This document shows positions 45,117 through 53,278 of a DNA stretch of 64,000 nucleotides, in pieces. Position 1 is the stretch's first letter. Every line of letters starts with the position of its first letter. The stretch spans positions 4,340,001 through 4,404,000 of the forward strand of contig NZ_CP107917.1 in NCBI RefSeq assembly GCF_036014175.1, given 5' to 3'. The position numbers and the translations under genes were made by a program. The notes beneath the pieces were generated by a model. It did not search any database, was not told the DNA's origin, and worked only from the letters and a program-made list of their open reading frames with translations. Origin of the DNA: Streptomyces sp. NBC_00443. Lineage in GTDB: Bacteria > Actinomycetota > Actinomycetes > Streptomycetales > Streptomycetaceae.

Positions 45117-46280
45117 CTACTGCCTGCCCGGGGCGCAGAGTTCGCCGTCGATCAGCTTGTTCTGGGCGTGCTCGGTGGACATGTCGGCCGCGCCGTCGCC
45201 CGTTGTCGCCAGGACCACGACGCGGCGGCCGTCGGCGCTGACGCCGTCGCGGGTGGTGTAGCCGGGGAAGTCGCCGGGGTGGCTGTAGTACGAGCCGCCG
45301 CAGGACAGCGGGATCCGCATCAGGCCGAGGCCGTAGCTCGCGCCGGGCCAGACGACGTCCAGGTCGGGGGTCCGTACGGTCGTCTTCATCGCCTTCATCT
45401 GGGCCGGGCGGAGCAGGTGCCCGCCGAGGAGCGACTGGTAGAAGCGGGTCAGGTCGGCCGTCGTACTGATCATGGCGCCGGCCGCGCCCGCCGCGGTCGG
45501 GTTGAACTCGGTGACGTCGATGGTCGCGCCGGAGCCGCCGAAGTCGGAGTAGCCGTGCAGATGGCGGCCGGGGATGCCGGTCCCGGTGGTGGGGGCGAGG
45601 GTGCTGCGCAGGTGCAGCGGCCTGATGATGCGCCGGGTGACCTCCTGCTGCCGGGTGTGCCCGGTGGCCTTGTTGATGATCATTCCGGCGAGGACGTACC
45701 CCGTGTTCGAGTACGACCACTTGGTGCCGGGCGCGAAGTCCGGCTTGTGCTTCATCGCGATCGCGACCAGCTGCTCGTCGGTCCAGGTGGTGTACCGGCC
45801 GGCCTCGAAGCCGTCGACGCTCGCGAGCACCGGGAAGTCGGCCGTGTAGTTGTAGAGCCCGCTGGTGTGCTGGAGCAGCTGCCGCACGGTGATCCCGCTG
45901 CCGTCGTTGCCGTTGCCGGAGACGACGCCCGGCAGCCAGTCCTCGACGGTGTCGTCCAGCGACAGCCTCCCCTCGCCGACGAGTTGCAGCACCACGGTGG
46001 CGACGAACGTCTTGCTCGCGCTGGCGATCCGGAACCGGTCACCGGGGCGCGCCGCCTCGCCGCCGGCCTTGTCGATGACGCCCGCGGCGGCGGAGCGCTG
46101 TCCGCGCGGACCGGTCGAGCGGGCGACGGCGCCGACGGTTCCGGTCTCCATCACGGCATTGACGCGGCCTGGCAGCGAGTCCTGAGCGGGGTGCGGGGAC
46201 TTGGCGGTGGCCGACGCGGCGGGGATCGTCAGGACGGACGCGGCGATCGCGGCGACCAGGGCCGTGGCGGTGCGCTTCAT
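45117..46280 (-). CDS. Secreted serine hydrolase, D-alanyl-D-alanine carboxypeptidase / class C beta-lactamase family
   Basis: The 387-residue product has a signal peptide (about 1-26), the active-site SxxK motif SASK (87-90), the YxN motif YSN in KWSYSNTGYVLAGMII, and a late HPG in SYYSHPGDFPGY that replaces the HxG/KTG box. These fit the DD-peptidase and esterase branch of serine beta-lactamase-like proteins, acting on cell-wall stem peptides or small esters. Three dyads lie upstream, including one copy of the GTACAGC-N2-GCTGTAC element that is shared with the ABC operon, so control by the adjacent two-component system is likely. Confidence 0.9.
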   Translation of the reverse strand: MKRTATALVAAIAASVLTIPAASATAKSPHPAQDSLPGRVNAVMETGTVGAVARSTGPRGQRSAAAGVIDKAGGEAARPGDRFRIASASKTFVATVVLQLVGEGRLSLDDTVEDWLPGVVSGNGNDGSGITVRQLLQHTSGLYNYTADFPVLASVDGFEAGRYTTWTDEQLVAIAMKHKPDFAPGTKWSYSNTGYVLAGMIINKATGHTRQQEVTRRIIRPLHLRSTLAPTTGTGIPGRHLHGYSDFGGSGATIDVTEFNPTAAGAAGAMISTTADLTRFYQSLLGGHLLRPAQMKAMKTTVRTPDLDVVWPGASYGLGLMRIPLSCGGSYYSHPGDFPGYTTRDGVSADGRRVVVLATTGDGAADMSTEHAQNKLIDGELCAPGRQ

Positions 46281-46305
46281 GGCGGGTGCTCCTTGCGGGT
46301 CGGTC

Positions 46306-46337
46306 GGTGTCCGCACCACTGTTGCGATGCGGACACC
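46306..46337. promoter_or_regulatory. Inverted repeat close to the carboxypeptidase start
   Basis: GGTGTCCGCA (46306-46315) and TGCGGACACC (46328-46337) are perfect 10-bp arms with a 12-nt loop, 26 bp upstream of the ATG at 46280. It could be a second operator or an mRNA leader hairpin. Confidence 0.6.
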
Positions 46338-46367
46338 AACCTAGGAACGCGGCCGCTCGCGGACGAT

Positions 46368-46383
46368 CACGCCAACTGGCGTG
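46368..46383. promoter_or_regulatory. Palindrome CACGCC-AACT-GGCGTG
   Basis: A 6-bp-arm palindrome lies between the other two dyads upstream of the carboxypeptidase gene. Possible operator; no regulator can be assigned. Confidence 0.4.
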
Positions 46384-46410
46384 TCGGAGGTAGTGGTTGG
46401 ACCCGTGGCC

Positions 46411-46430
46411 AGGTACAGCGTGCTGTACCT
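46411..46430. promoter_or_regulatory. Copy 1 of the GTACAGC-N2-GCTGTAC operator
   Basis: AGGTACAGC-GT-GCTGTACCT is a perfect 20-bp palindrome, 131 bp upstream of the carboxypeptidase start and 32 bp after the response-regulator stop. The core recurs at 48485-48500 before the ABC operon, which points to one shared DNA-binding protein, probably the LuxR-type regulator between them. Confidence 0.75.
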
Positions 46431-46462
46431 CGGCCCGCCTCCCCACGTCCTTCCGGGCAGCC

Positions 46463-47122
46463 TCAGCCCCGCCGCTGCACGTCCTCCAGATACCGCAGCA
46501 CCGCAGCCACCCGCCGGTCCACCTGGTCCGCCGGTGACAGGTCGAGCTTGGCGAAGATGCTGCGGATGTGCTTGTGGACGGCGCCGTCCGTGACGACGAG
46601 CCGTTCGGCGATGGCGCTGTTGCCGAGCCCTTCGGCCATCAGCGCGAGCACGTCCCGCTCCCGGGGGCTGAGCCGCTCCAGGCGGGCGTCCTGACGGCTG
46701 CGGGTGAACAGCTGGGCGACCACCTCGGGGTCGATGGCGGTGCCGCCGTCGGCCACGCGCCGCAGCGCGTCGAGGAACTCCTCGACCCGGCCGACCCGTT
46801 CCTTCAGCAGATACCCGAGCCCGCCCACTCCGCCGCCCAGCAGATCACTGGCGAAGCTCTGCTCGACGTAGGCCGACAGCACGAGCACGGCGAGGTCCGG
46901 CCGTCGGCGCCGGGCCTCGACGGCCGCGACGATCCCCTCGTCGGTGTGCGTCGGCGGCATCCGCACGTCGAGGATGGCGACGTCCGGCTTGTGCTCGTCG
47001 ATGGCGTCCAGAATGCCGTCGGCGGTGCCCGCCGTGGCCACGACGTCCAGGCCCTCCGCACGCAGCAGCAGCGCGAGTCCCTCCCGCAGCAGGGGGTCGT
47101 CCTCCGCGATCACGATCCGCAT
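46463..47122 (-). CDS. NarL/LuxR-type response regulator
   Basis: The 219-residue product has a receiver domain (RIVIAEDDPLLREGLALLL, phospho-Asp in VAILDVRMPP near residue 52, conserved Lys in YLLKERV) and a C-terminal LuxR HTH (LSPRERDVLALMAEGLGNSA, then VHKHIRSIFAKLDL). ATG 47122 is used. The partner kinase gene ends 16 nt upstream on the same strand, so the pair is co-transcribed. It is the best candidate to bind the shared dyads at 46411 and 48485. Confidence 0.95.
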   Translation of the reverse strand: MRIVIAEDDPLLREGLALLLRAEGLDVVATAGTADGILDAIDEHKPDVAILDVRMPPTHTDEGIVAAVEARRRRPDLAVLVLSAYVEQSFASDLLGGGVGGLGYLLKERVGRVEEFLDALRRVADGGTAIDPEVVAQLFTRSRQDARLERLSPRERDVLALMAEGLGNSAIAERLVVTDGAVHKHIRSIFAKLDLSPADQVDRRVAAVLRYLEDVQRRG

Positions 47123-47138
47123 GAAGGCTCCCGCTTCC

Positions 47139-48431
47139 TCAGGTTCCGCATGGCAGTTCCACTTCCAGAGTCGTCGGGCCGCCCTCGGGGCTGGACAGGG
47201 AGATCGCCCCGTCGTGCGCGGCGACACGACGCCGGATGCCGGCCAGCCCGGAGCCGCCGTCCTCGTCGGCGCCGCCCCGGCCGTCGTCGGTCACGGTGAG
47301 GTGCAGTCGCCCGGCGTGCGAGCGGACGGTGACGGTGGCCTGCCCGGCGGCGCTGTGCTTGGCGATGTTGGTGAGGGCCTCGGCGACGACGAAGTAGGCG
47401 GTTGCCTCGACGGAGGCGGCGCAGCGCTGCGGCACCTCGACGTCGGTCCGGCAGGGCACCGCACAGTTCGCGGCGAGGCCGCTGAGGGCGCCTTCGAGGC
47501 CGCGGTCGGCCAGTACCGGCGGCAGGATGCCGCGGGCGACGGTACGGAGTTCGGCGAGGGCCTGTTCGGCGGCGCCCTGGGCGCGTTCGAGGAGTTCGTC
47601 GGCGCCGGCCGGGTCGCGGGCCGCCATGCGGCGGGCGGCGCCGAGCAGCACGGTGACGGTGACGAGCCGGTTCTGGGTGCCGTCGTGCAACGAGCGCTCG
47701 ATACGGCGCAGTTCGGTGGCGTGGGCGTCCAGCGCGGCGGCCCGGGTGGCGGTGAGCTCGGCGACGCGCAGGGACAGGTCCGCGTCGGGCCCGGCGGACA
47801 GCAGCCGCCGGCCCGGCGCCGCCTGCGACCGGGCCATGCCCGGCGTGAGCCCCACGATGATCGCGACCCAGCCGAGGCCGAGCAGCGCGACCGCGAGGGC
47901 GTCCGCCCAGGTCTGTGCCTGCCCGAACCCCAGCGAGGTACTGGTCGTGTCCTTCGGCATCAGCCGCCAGTACGCCGGGAACAGGGAGTCGCGCACGGCC
48001 AGGAGCGGCAGCAGGACTGCGGTCGTGCCCAGCAGGAACCCCAGCGTGGCGTGGCGGGCCAGCCAGCGCAGCTCCCGCCGGGTGGTGGGGTCGACGAGGG
48101 CGAGCCGCAGCCGGGTCGGTGCCGGACCGGGGCCGATGACCTCGGGTCCCCAGCGGCCGAGCCGGTCACGTTCGCGGTCGGCCAGCGAGTGCAGGGCGCG
48201 CAGGACTTTGGGCGCCATCAGCAGCCCGATGCCCAGCGGGGCGGTGACGGTGGCGAGGGCCAGCCCCAGCAGGACGCCCACCGCGGGCAGTGCGGTGCCG
48301 AGCCCGCCGACGAGCTGTTCGAGCGCGGCGACGGCGGTACCGGCCGCGCGGACGACGGTGTCCCGGATGCCGGGGCGGGCCGGGGTGGCCTTCTGGCCGT
48401 CCGGCCTGCTCTCCATGGTTTCGGCGTGCAC
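47139..48431 (-). CDS. Sensor histidine kinase of the NarL type
   Basis: The 430-residue protein has four membrane helices (about 38-75 as a pair, then about 120-145 and 170-195), a HisKA_3 segment with the phospho-accepting His in RIERSLHDGTQNRLVTVTVL, and a HATPase domain with VVAEALTNIAKHS and DDGRGGADEDGGSGLAGIRRR. GTG 48431 is chosen since AGGG lies 8 nt upstream; ATG 48416 lacks a ribosome binding site. It is divergent from the ABC transporter operon. A membrane-embedded sensor with little external part suggests sensing within the membrane or through the transporter. Confidence 0.92.
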   Translation of the reverse strand: MHAETMESRPDGQKATPARPGIRDTVVRAAGTAVAALEQLVGGLGTALPAVGVLLGLALATVTAPLGIGLLMAPKVLRALHSLADRERDRLGRWGPEVIGPGPAPTRLRLALVDPTTRRELRWLARHATLGFLLGTTAVLLPLLAVRDSLFPAYWRLMPKDTTSTSLGFGQAQTWADALAVALLGLGWVAIIVGLTPGMARSQAAPGRRLLSAGPDADLSLRVAELTATRAAALDAHATELRRIERSLHDGTQNRLVTVTVLLGAARRMAARDPAGADELLERAQGAAEQALAELRTVARGILPPVLADRGLEGALSGLAANCAVPCRTDVEVPQRCAASVEATAYFVVAEALTNIAKHSAAGQATVTVRSHAGRLHLTVTDDGRGGADEDGGSGLAGIRRRVAAHDGAISLSSPEGGPTTLEVELPCGT

Positions 48432-48484
48432 GTCAACGACCCTAGGGCGTCGGCCGGTTGTGCGGCAGGCGGAGGAGGGCGGAA

Positions 48485-48500
48485 GTACAGCCTGCTGTAC
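48485..48500. promoter_or_regulatory. Copy 2 of the GTACAGC-N2-GCTGTAC operator
   Basis: GTACAGC-CT-GCTGTAC lies 54 bp upstream of the kinase start and 96 bp upstream of the small membrane-protein gene that leads the ABC operon. It repeats the core of the palindrome at 46411-46430 exactly in both arms. Confidence 0.78.
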
Positions 48501-48595
48501 CCCGAACAAGGCGGCCTACGGGCTCGGAGACAAGGGGTCACGATCCGTAGCTTCGGTGACCGACAGCGACCGCCGAAGGAGCCAAGGAGCCAGCC

Positions 48596-48832
48596 ATGAC
48601 GGCCATCGACCCCTACCGCCTCACCACCGACCCCGAGAATCCCCAGCCACGCACGCTCAGCGGCACGGACCTCGCCCGGACGGCCCTGTGGGTCGTGCTG
48701 GTGCTCAGCGTGGTCGGCAACATGGCCGCCTCCTTCACCGGCGCCGCGACCCCCGTCCACCTCACCTGCGGCGCGGTCACCGCGCTCTGCGTGAGCGCGC
48801 TCGTCATCCAGCGGCTGCGGGGCCGGCGATGA
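48596..48832 (+). CDS. Small two-helix membrane protein leading the ABC operon
   Basis: The 78-residue product has a polar N-terminus and two hydrophobic helices (TALWVVLVLSVVGNMAASF and TCGAVTALCVSALVIQRL) ending RLRGRR. The stop overlaps the ABC ATPase start (ATGA), so it is translationally coupled. GGAGCCA lies upstream of the ATG. It may be a regulator or subunit of the transporter or kinase; this is inferred only from position. Confidence 0.75.
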   Translation: MTAIDPYRLTTDPENPQPRTLSGTDLARTALWVVLVLSVVGNMAASFTGAATPVHLTCGAVTALCVSALVIQRLRGRR

Positions 48833-49599
48833 GGATGCCGTTCGGGGGAGCCCGGGGCGCCACGGTCACGGGCGGCGACGCGCCGGCCGCCATCGCGCTG
48901 GCACACGTCAGCAAGACCTACGCGGGTGGCGTACGAGCCCTGGACGACGTGTCGTTGAGGGTCGGGCACGGCACGTTCCTCGCCGTGATGGGCCCGTCCG
49001 GATCGGGCAAGAGCACGCTGATGCACTGCGCCGCCGGGCTCGACTCCCCGACCGAGGGCAGCATCGCCATCGACGGGCACGAGATCGCGGGCCTGAACGA
49101 GACCCGCCGCACCGAACTGCGCCGCGAGCGCATCGGCTTCGTGTTCCAGTCCTACAACCTCGTCCCGTCCCTCACCATCGCCGACAACATCACCCTCCCG
49201 CTGCGCCTGGCGGGCCGCGCCCCCGACAAGGAGTGGCTGCGCACCCTGGTGGAGCGGGTCGGACTGGCCGACCGCCTCGCCCATCGGCCCACCGAACTCT
49301 CCGGCGGCCAGCAGCAACGTGCGGCCATCGTGCGGGCGTTGGTCGCCAGGCCGGCCGTCGTGTTCGCCGACGAGCCGACCGGCGCGCTGGATCTGCGCAC
49401 CGCCCACGAGGTGCTGAACCTGCTGCGCGAACTCGTCGACGAACTCCGCCAGACGGTGGTGATGGTCACCCACGATCCGGCCGCCGCGGCCCAGGCGCAC
49501 CAGGCGCTGGTCATGGCCGACGGCCGGGTGACGGAGACGCTGCAGGGGCCCACGGCGCCCGAACTGGCCGCCCGTCTGGTCGCGTTGGGAGGGGTGTAG
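48829..49599 (+). CDS. ABC transporter ATP-binding protein (FtsE/LolD/MacB type)
   Basis: The 256-residue product has Walker A GPSGSGKST, a Q-loop FVFQSYNLVPSLTIADN, signature LSGGQQQR, Walker B VVFADEPTGALD and switch His VMVTHDP. The FVFQSYNLVP and EPTGALD forms are typical of the MacB/BceA-like class that works with FtsX-type permeases. The next gene begins 3 nt after its stop. ATG 48829 overlaps the upstream stop; ATG 48835 is also possible. Confidence 0.95.
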   Translation: MRMPFGGARGATVTGGDAPAAIALAHVSKTYAGGVRALDDVSLRVGHGTFLAVMGPSGSGKSTLMHCAAGLDSPTEGSIAIDGHEIAGLNETRRTELRRERIGFVFQSYNLVPSLTIADNITLPLRLAGRAPDKEWLRTLVERVGLADRLAHRPTELSGGQQQRAAIVRALVARPAVVFADEPTGALDLRTAHEVLNLLRELVDELRQTVVMVTHDPAAAAQAHQALVMADGRVTETLQGPTAPELAARLVALGGV

Positions 49600-49602
49600 G
49601 TC

Positions 49603-52143
49603 ATGTTGCATCTCGCGGCACGCATGGCCGGGCACCGCATCACCGCGCTGCTCGCGGTGGCCTGCGCGGTCCTCGGCGGCGCGGCGCTCCTCACCGCCAC
49701 CGGTGTCCTGGCCGAGTCCGGTCTGCGCTCCCAGCTCCCGGCCGACCGCCTCGCCGGCGCGGACGTCGTCGTCGCCACCGACCAGAACTACCACCCCGCG
49801 GGCGACCTGCCGATCGCCCTCCCGGAGCGGGGGACGGTCCCGGCCGGGCTGGTGGACGACCTCTCCCGACTGCCGGGCGTCACCGAGGCCGTCGGCGACG
49901 TCGGCTTCCCCGCCGCCCTCGTCGACGCGCGCGGCCAGGTCGTACCGGCCTCCGAGGAACCGCGGACGGCCGGACACGGCTGGTCGTCGACGGCTCTGCT
50001 GACGGACCCGAGGATCCGGGGGGACGCACCCGCCCGTTCCGGCGAGGTCGCCGTGGACAGCGCGACCGCGCAGGCCGCCGGTGTCCGGGTCGGCGACCGG
50101 GTGCGGGTCGTCGCGGTGGGCCGCCCCGCCGCCGGTTACCGCCTCACCGCGGTGGTCGACGCCCCCGGCGCCGGAATCCTCTTCGCCGATACGACGGCTC
50201 GCCGCTTGTCCGGCACCGGCACCGCAACCGGCACCGTGGACCTCGTCGCCCTGCGCACCGAACCCGGCGCCGAGGACGAGGTGGCCGCCGCGGCCCGCGA
50301 GAAGGTCCGGGGCACCGGCCTGAAGGTGGCCACCGGATCCGAGCGGGGCGACGTGGAGTTCCCCGGCGCCGGAGCGGCACGTTCCCTCCTGATCCTGCTC
50401 GCCGGTTCACTGGCCGGCATCGTCCTGCTGATCATCGGCTTCGTGATGGCGAGCGCGCTGGCCGTGGCGGTCGCCGGGCAGCGCCGCGACCTGGCCCTGA
50501 TGCGAGCGGTAGGTGCAACTCCCAGGCAGATAAGGCGACTTGCTGCCACCCAGGGCTCCCTGGTCGCGGGCGTGGCGATGGTGCCGGGCGTGGCCCTGGG
50601 CCATCTGCTGGCCGGGCAGTTCCGCGATCTCCTCGTGGACCGCGGGGTGTTGCCGCAGGCCCTCCCTCTCACCCTCAGCCCGATCCCGGCCGTCGCCACG
50701 ATTTTGCTGCTGGCCGGGGCCGTCCAGGTGGCGGCCCGGGGTGCCGCTTGGCGCGCCTCGCGCATGCCGGCCACCGAGGCGGTCGCCGAGTCCCGCACCG
50801 AACCCCGCACCCCGTCCAGGCTGCGTACCCGCTCCGGACTGCTGCTGATCGTCGCCGCGACCGCCCTCTCCGCCATCCCGCTGCTGAGCCGGACGGTCCT
50901 CGGCGCGACGGCCACCTCCATCGCCGGGATCCTCGGCGCGATCGGCCTGGCCCTGGCGGGCCCCGCGCTGGTCCGGGGCCTGGGCGACAGCGCGGCCCGC
51001 CGCCTGCGCCCCGGCGTATCGGCGCCGACGTGGCTGGCGGTGTCCAACATCCGCGGCTACGCCATGCGGCTCGCGGGTGTCGTCAGCGCCCTCGCGATGG
51101 CCGTCGTGTTCGTGCTGACGTACACCTTCACGCAGACCACCGTGATGGCGGCCACCGCGCAGGACGTCTCCGACGGAACCCTCGCCCAGCACCGCGTGAC
51201 CGCACCCGGCCTCGGCGGACTGCCCGCCGACAGCCACACGGCCGTACGCGACACGGACGGCGTAAGAGCGGCGGCCCCGGTCAGTTCCACGACCGTGGTG
51301 TGGCCGTACAAGATGTTCGGCGAGGACGAGGTCGAGTCCGGTACGGCGATGATCCTGACGCCGGACGCGGGTTCGGTGCTCGACCTCGATGTGCAGGACG
51401 GCAGCCTGGAGCGGCTCACCGGCAACACCGTCGCCGTCAGCAGCGAGGCCGCCCGGACGCGCGGGGCGGAGCTGGGCCGGACGGTACGTCTGGTGCTCGG
51501 TGACGGCACGCCCGTCACGGCCCGGGTGGTCGCCGTCTACGAACGCGGCCTCGGCTTCGGCTCGGTCGCCCTGTCCCACGACCTCGCGCGGGGCCACACC
51601 ACCGCAGGGCTCGACCAGAGCGTCCTCGTCCGCACCGACGGCACGGAGGCGGCCGAGCGCAACCTGGCCGCGACGGCCGCCTCGCATCCCGGCCTCGTGG
51701 TGGAACCCACCCACACCGCCGACGCCGACAGCCTGAACGAGGCACCGCCCGAGGTCTGGATCAACCTGGCCGTCATCGTCGTGCTCCTCGGCTACCTGCT
51801 GCTGAGCATCGCCAACAAGCTCGTCGCCACCACCGCCCAGCGCCGCAGCGAGATCGCGACACTCCGCCTGAACGGCACCACACCCCGTCAGATCCTGGCG
51901 ATGATGCGCCGCGAGGCCACGGTGATCGCCGCGGCCTCGGTCATCACGGGCGTACTGCTGTCGGCGATCCCGCTGGCGCTGCTCGGCACCGGCTTCCTGA
52001 ACCGCCCGTGGCCCGCCGGTCCGGCGTGGCTGCTGCCGGCGCTGGCCGCCCTGGTCGTCGGCACGGCCTTCCTCACCGTCGAACTGCCCACCCGGCAGGC
52101 ACTGCGGACAGCGCCTGCGGAGGCGCTCTCGGTGCGGGAGTGA
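49603..52143 (+). CDS. FtsX-like ABC permease, duplicated type
   Basis: The 846-residue protein has a first helix near 18-40, a large extracytoplasmic domain (about 45-250), three helices (about 260-375) with the FtsX motif MRAVGATPRQIRRLAATQGSL split by short turns, a pair of central helices (about 410-450), a second external domain (about 510-700) and three last helices with TLRLNGTTPRQILAMMRREA. It forms the transporter with the preceding ATPase. Such systems export lipoproteins, peptides or drugs, or sense cell-wall antibiotics. With a DD-peptidase gene under the same dyad, a cell-envelope stress role is plausible. Confidence 0.93.
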   Translation: MLHLAARMAGHRITALLAVACAVLGGAALLTATGVLAESGLRSQLPADRLAGADVVVATDQNYHPAGDLPIALPERGTVPAGLVDDLSRLPGVTEAVGDVGFPAALVDARGQVVPASEEPRTAGHGWSSTALLTDPRIRGDAPARSGEVAVDSATAQAAGVRVGDRVRVVAVGRPAAGYRLTAVVDAPGAGILFADTTARRLSGTGTATGTVDLVALRTEPGAEDEVAAAAREKVRGTGLKVATGSERGDVEFPGAGAARSLLILLAGSLAGIVLLIIGFVMASALAVAVAGQRRDLALMRAVGATPRQIRRLAATQGSLVAGVAMVPGVALGHLLAGQFRDLLVDRGVLPQALPLTLSPIPAVATILLLAGAVQVAARGAAWRASRMPATEAVAESRTEPRTPSRLRTRSGLLLIVAATALSAIPLLSRTVLGATATSIAGILGAIGLALAGPALVRGLGDSAARRLRPGVSAPTWLAVSNIRGYAMRLAGVVSALAMAVVFVLTYTFTQTTVMAATAQDVSDGTLAQHRVTAPGLGGLPADSHTAVRDTDGVRAAAPVSSTTVVWPYKMFGEDEVESGTAMILTPDAGSVLDLDVQDGSLERLTGNTVAVSSEAARTRGAELGRTVRLVLGDGTPVTARVVAVYERGLGFGSVALSHDLARGHTTAGLDQSVLVRTDGTEAAERNLAATAASHPGLVVEPTHTADADSLNEAPPEVWINLAVIVVLLGYLLLSIANKLVATTAQRRSEIATLRLNGTTPRQILAMMRREATVIAAASVITGVLLSAIPLALLGTGFLNRPWPAGPAWLLPALAALVVGTAFLTVELPTRQALRTAPAEALSVRE

Positions 52144-52159
52144 CGGTGGCGGAGCCGGG

Positions 52160-53134
52160 TCAGAGGCGCTCGACCGTCGTCAGGTACAGCTTCACGAAGC
52201 GGTCGACGTCCACGTCCAGAGCCACGTCCAGCAACGGCTGTTCGCGCAGGCCGGTGTGGATCTCGGCCTCACCCGGCCGGGGCCGGCGGTCGACGATCGT
52301 CTGACCGCGCGTCGGCCCGGGGGCGAGGGAGACCTCGACGGGCAGCAGGCGGGTGGTGATGCCCGCCGGGTCGACGACCGCGCACACCGCGCCCGCGTCA
52401 CCGATGCCGCCGGCCTCGGAGTCGGCGGCGACATCGGGCGTGGCCGGGCGGTGGGACAGCAGGTCGCCGGCGAGACGCGTACCGGGCTCGGCGCTCTCGC
52501 GCAGGCGCCGTACGTCCGCGCCGGGCACCACGACCCGCTGGAAGACGTCCAGGCCGTACATGGTGATCGGCACCCCGGCGGTCAGCAGGATCGCCGCCGC
52601 CTCCGGGTCGTGCCACACGTTGAACTCCGCCACCGGCGTGGCGTTTCCGCAGGCCACCGCGCCGCCCATGAAGACGATCCGCTCGATGTTGCGGGTCACT
52701 TCCGGGTGCGTGCGCAGCAGCAGGGCGATGTTGGTGAGGGGCGCGGTCGGCACGAGAGTGACCGGGCGCGGGGACGCCAGGATCTCGCGGCGCAGCAGCG
52801 TCACCGCGTCCACGTCGGCCGGGGCGCGGGTCGGGGCGGGCAGGCCGATGTCGCCCATGCCGTCCTCGCCGTGCACGTGCCGCGCCGAGCGCGCGGACTC
52901 GATCAGCGGACGCCCGGCGCCCCGCGCGACCGGGATGTCCGGGGCCCCGGCCTGCTCCAGCACGGTGAGGGTGTTGCGTACGACGCCGTCCACATCCGTG
53001 TTCCCGGCCACGCAGGTGACCGCGCGCAGGTCGACACCCGGGTGGCGTACGGCGAACAGCAGCGCGAGGGCGTCGTCGACGCCGGTGTCACAGTCGATGA
53101 TCACCGGGATGGGCGGACCGTCGGCGTTCGTCAC
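52160..53134 (-). CDS. Inosine-uridine-type nucleoside hydrolase
   Basis: The 324-residue product has the calcium-binding N-terminal motif PVIIDCDTGVDDALALLFA, the family segment VTLVPTAPLTNIALLL, FMGGAVACGNATPVAEFNVW with the conserved Asn and a late AVCAVVDP. These fit nucleoside hydrolases that split ribonucleosides into base and ribose in salvage. GTG 53134 has GAGAGGAA 6 nt upstream. It converges on the ABC permease gene. Confidence 0.93.
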   Translation of the reverse strand: MTNADGPPIPVIIDCDTGVDDALALLFAVRHPGVDLRAVTCVAGNTDVDGVVRNTLTVLEQAGAPDIPVARGAGRPLIESARSARHVHGEDGMGDIGLPAPTRAPADVDAVTLLRREILASPRPVTLVPTAPLTNIALLLRTHPEVTRNIERIVFMGGAVACGNATPVAEFNVWHDPEAAAILLTAGVPITMYGLDVFQRVVVPGADVRRLRESAEPGTRLAGDLLSHRPATPDVAADSEAGGIGDAGAVCAVVDPAGITTRLLPVEVSLAPGPTRGQTIVDRRPRPGEAEIHTGLREQPLLDVALDVDVDRFVKLYLTTVERL

Positions 53135-53278
53135 GGCGGGTTCCTCTCGCGGGTGCGGTGGCGGGTCACCGGAACCGACCTTACGGTGTTGTCCAGGTGG
53201 AGTGCGTCGCCGTATGGCGCCGCCGTACGGGCTTCGTGCGCGCGGCGTCATACGGCGTCTAAACGCCCGTCGCAGGCG

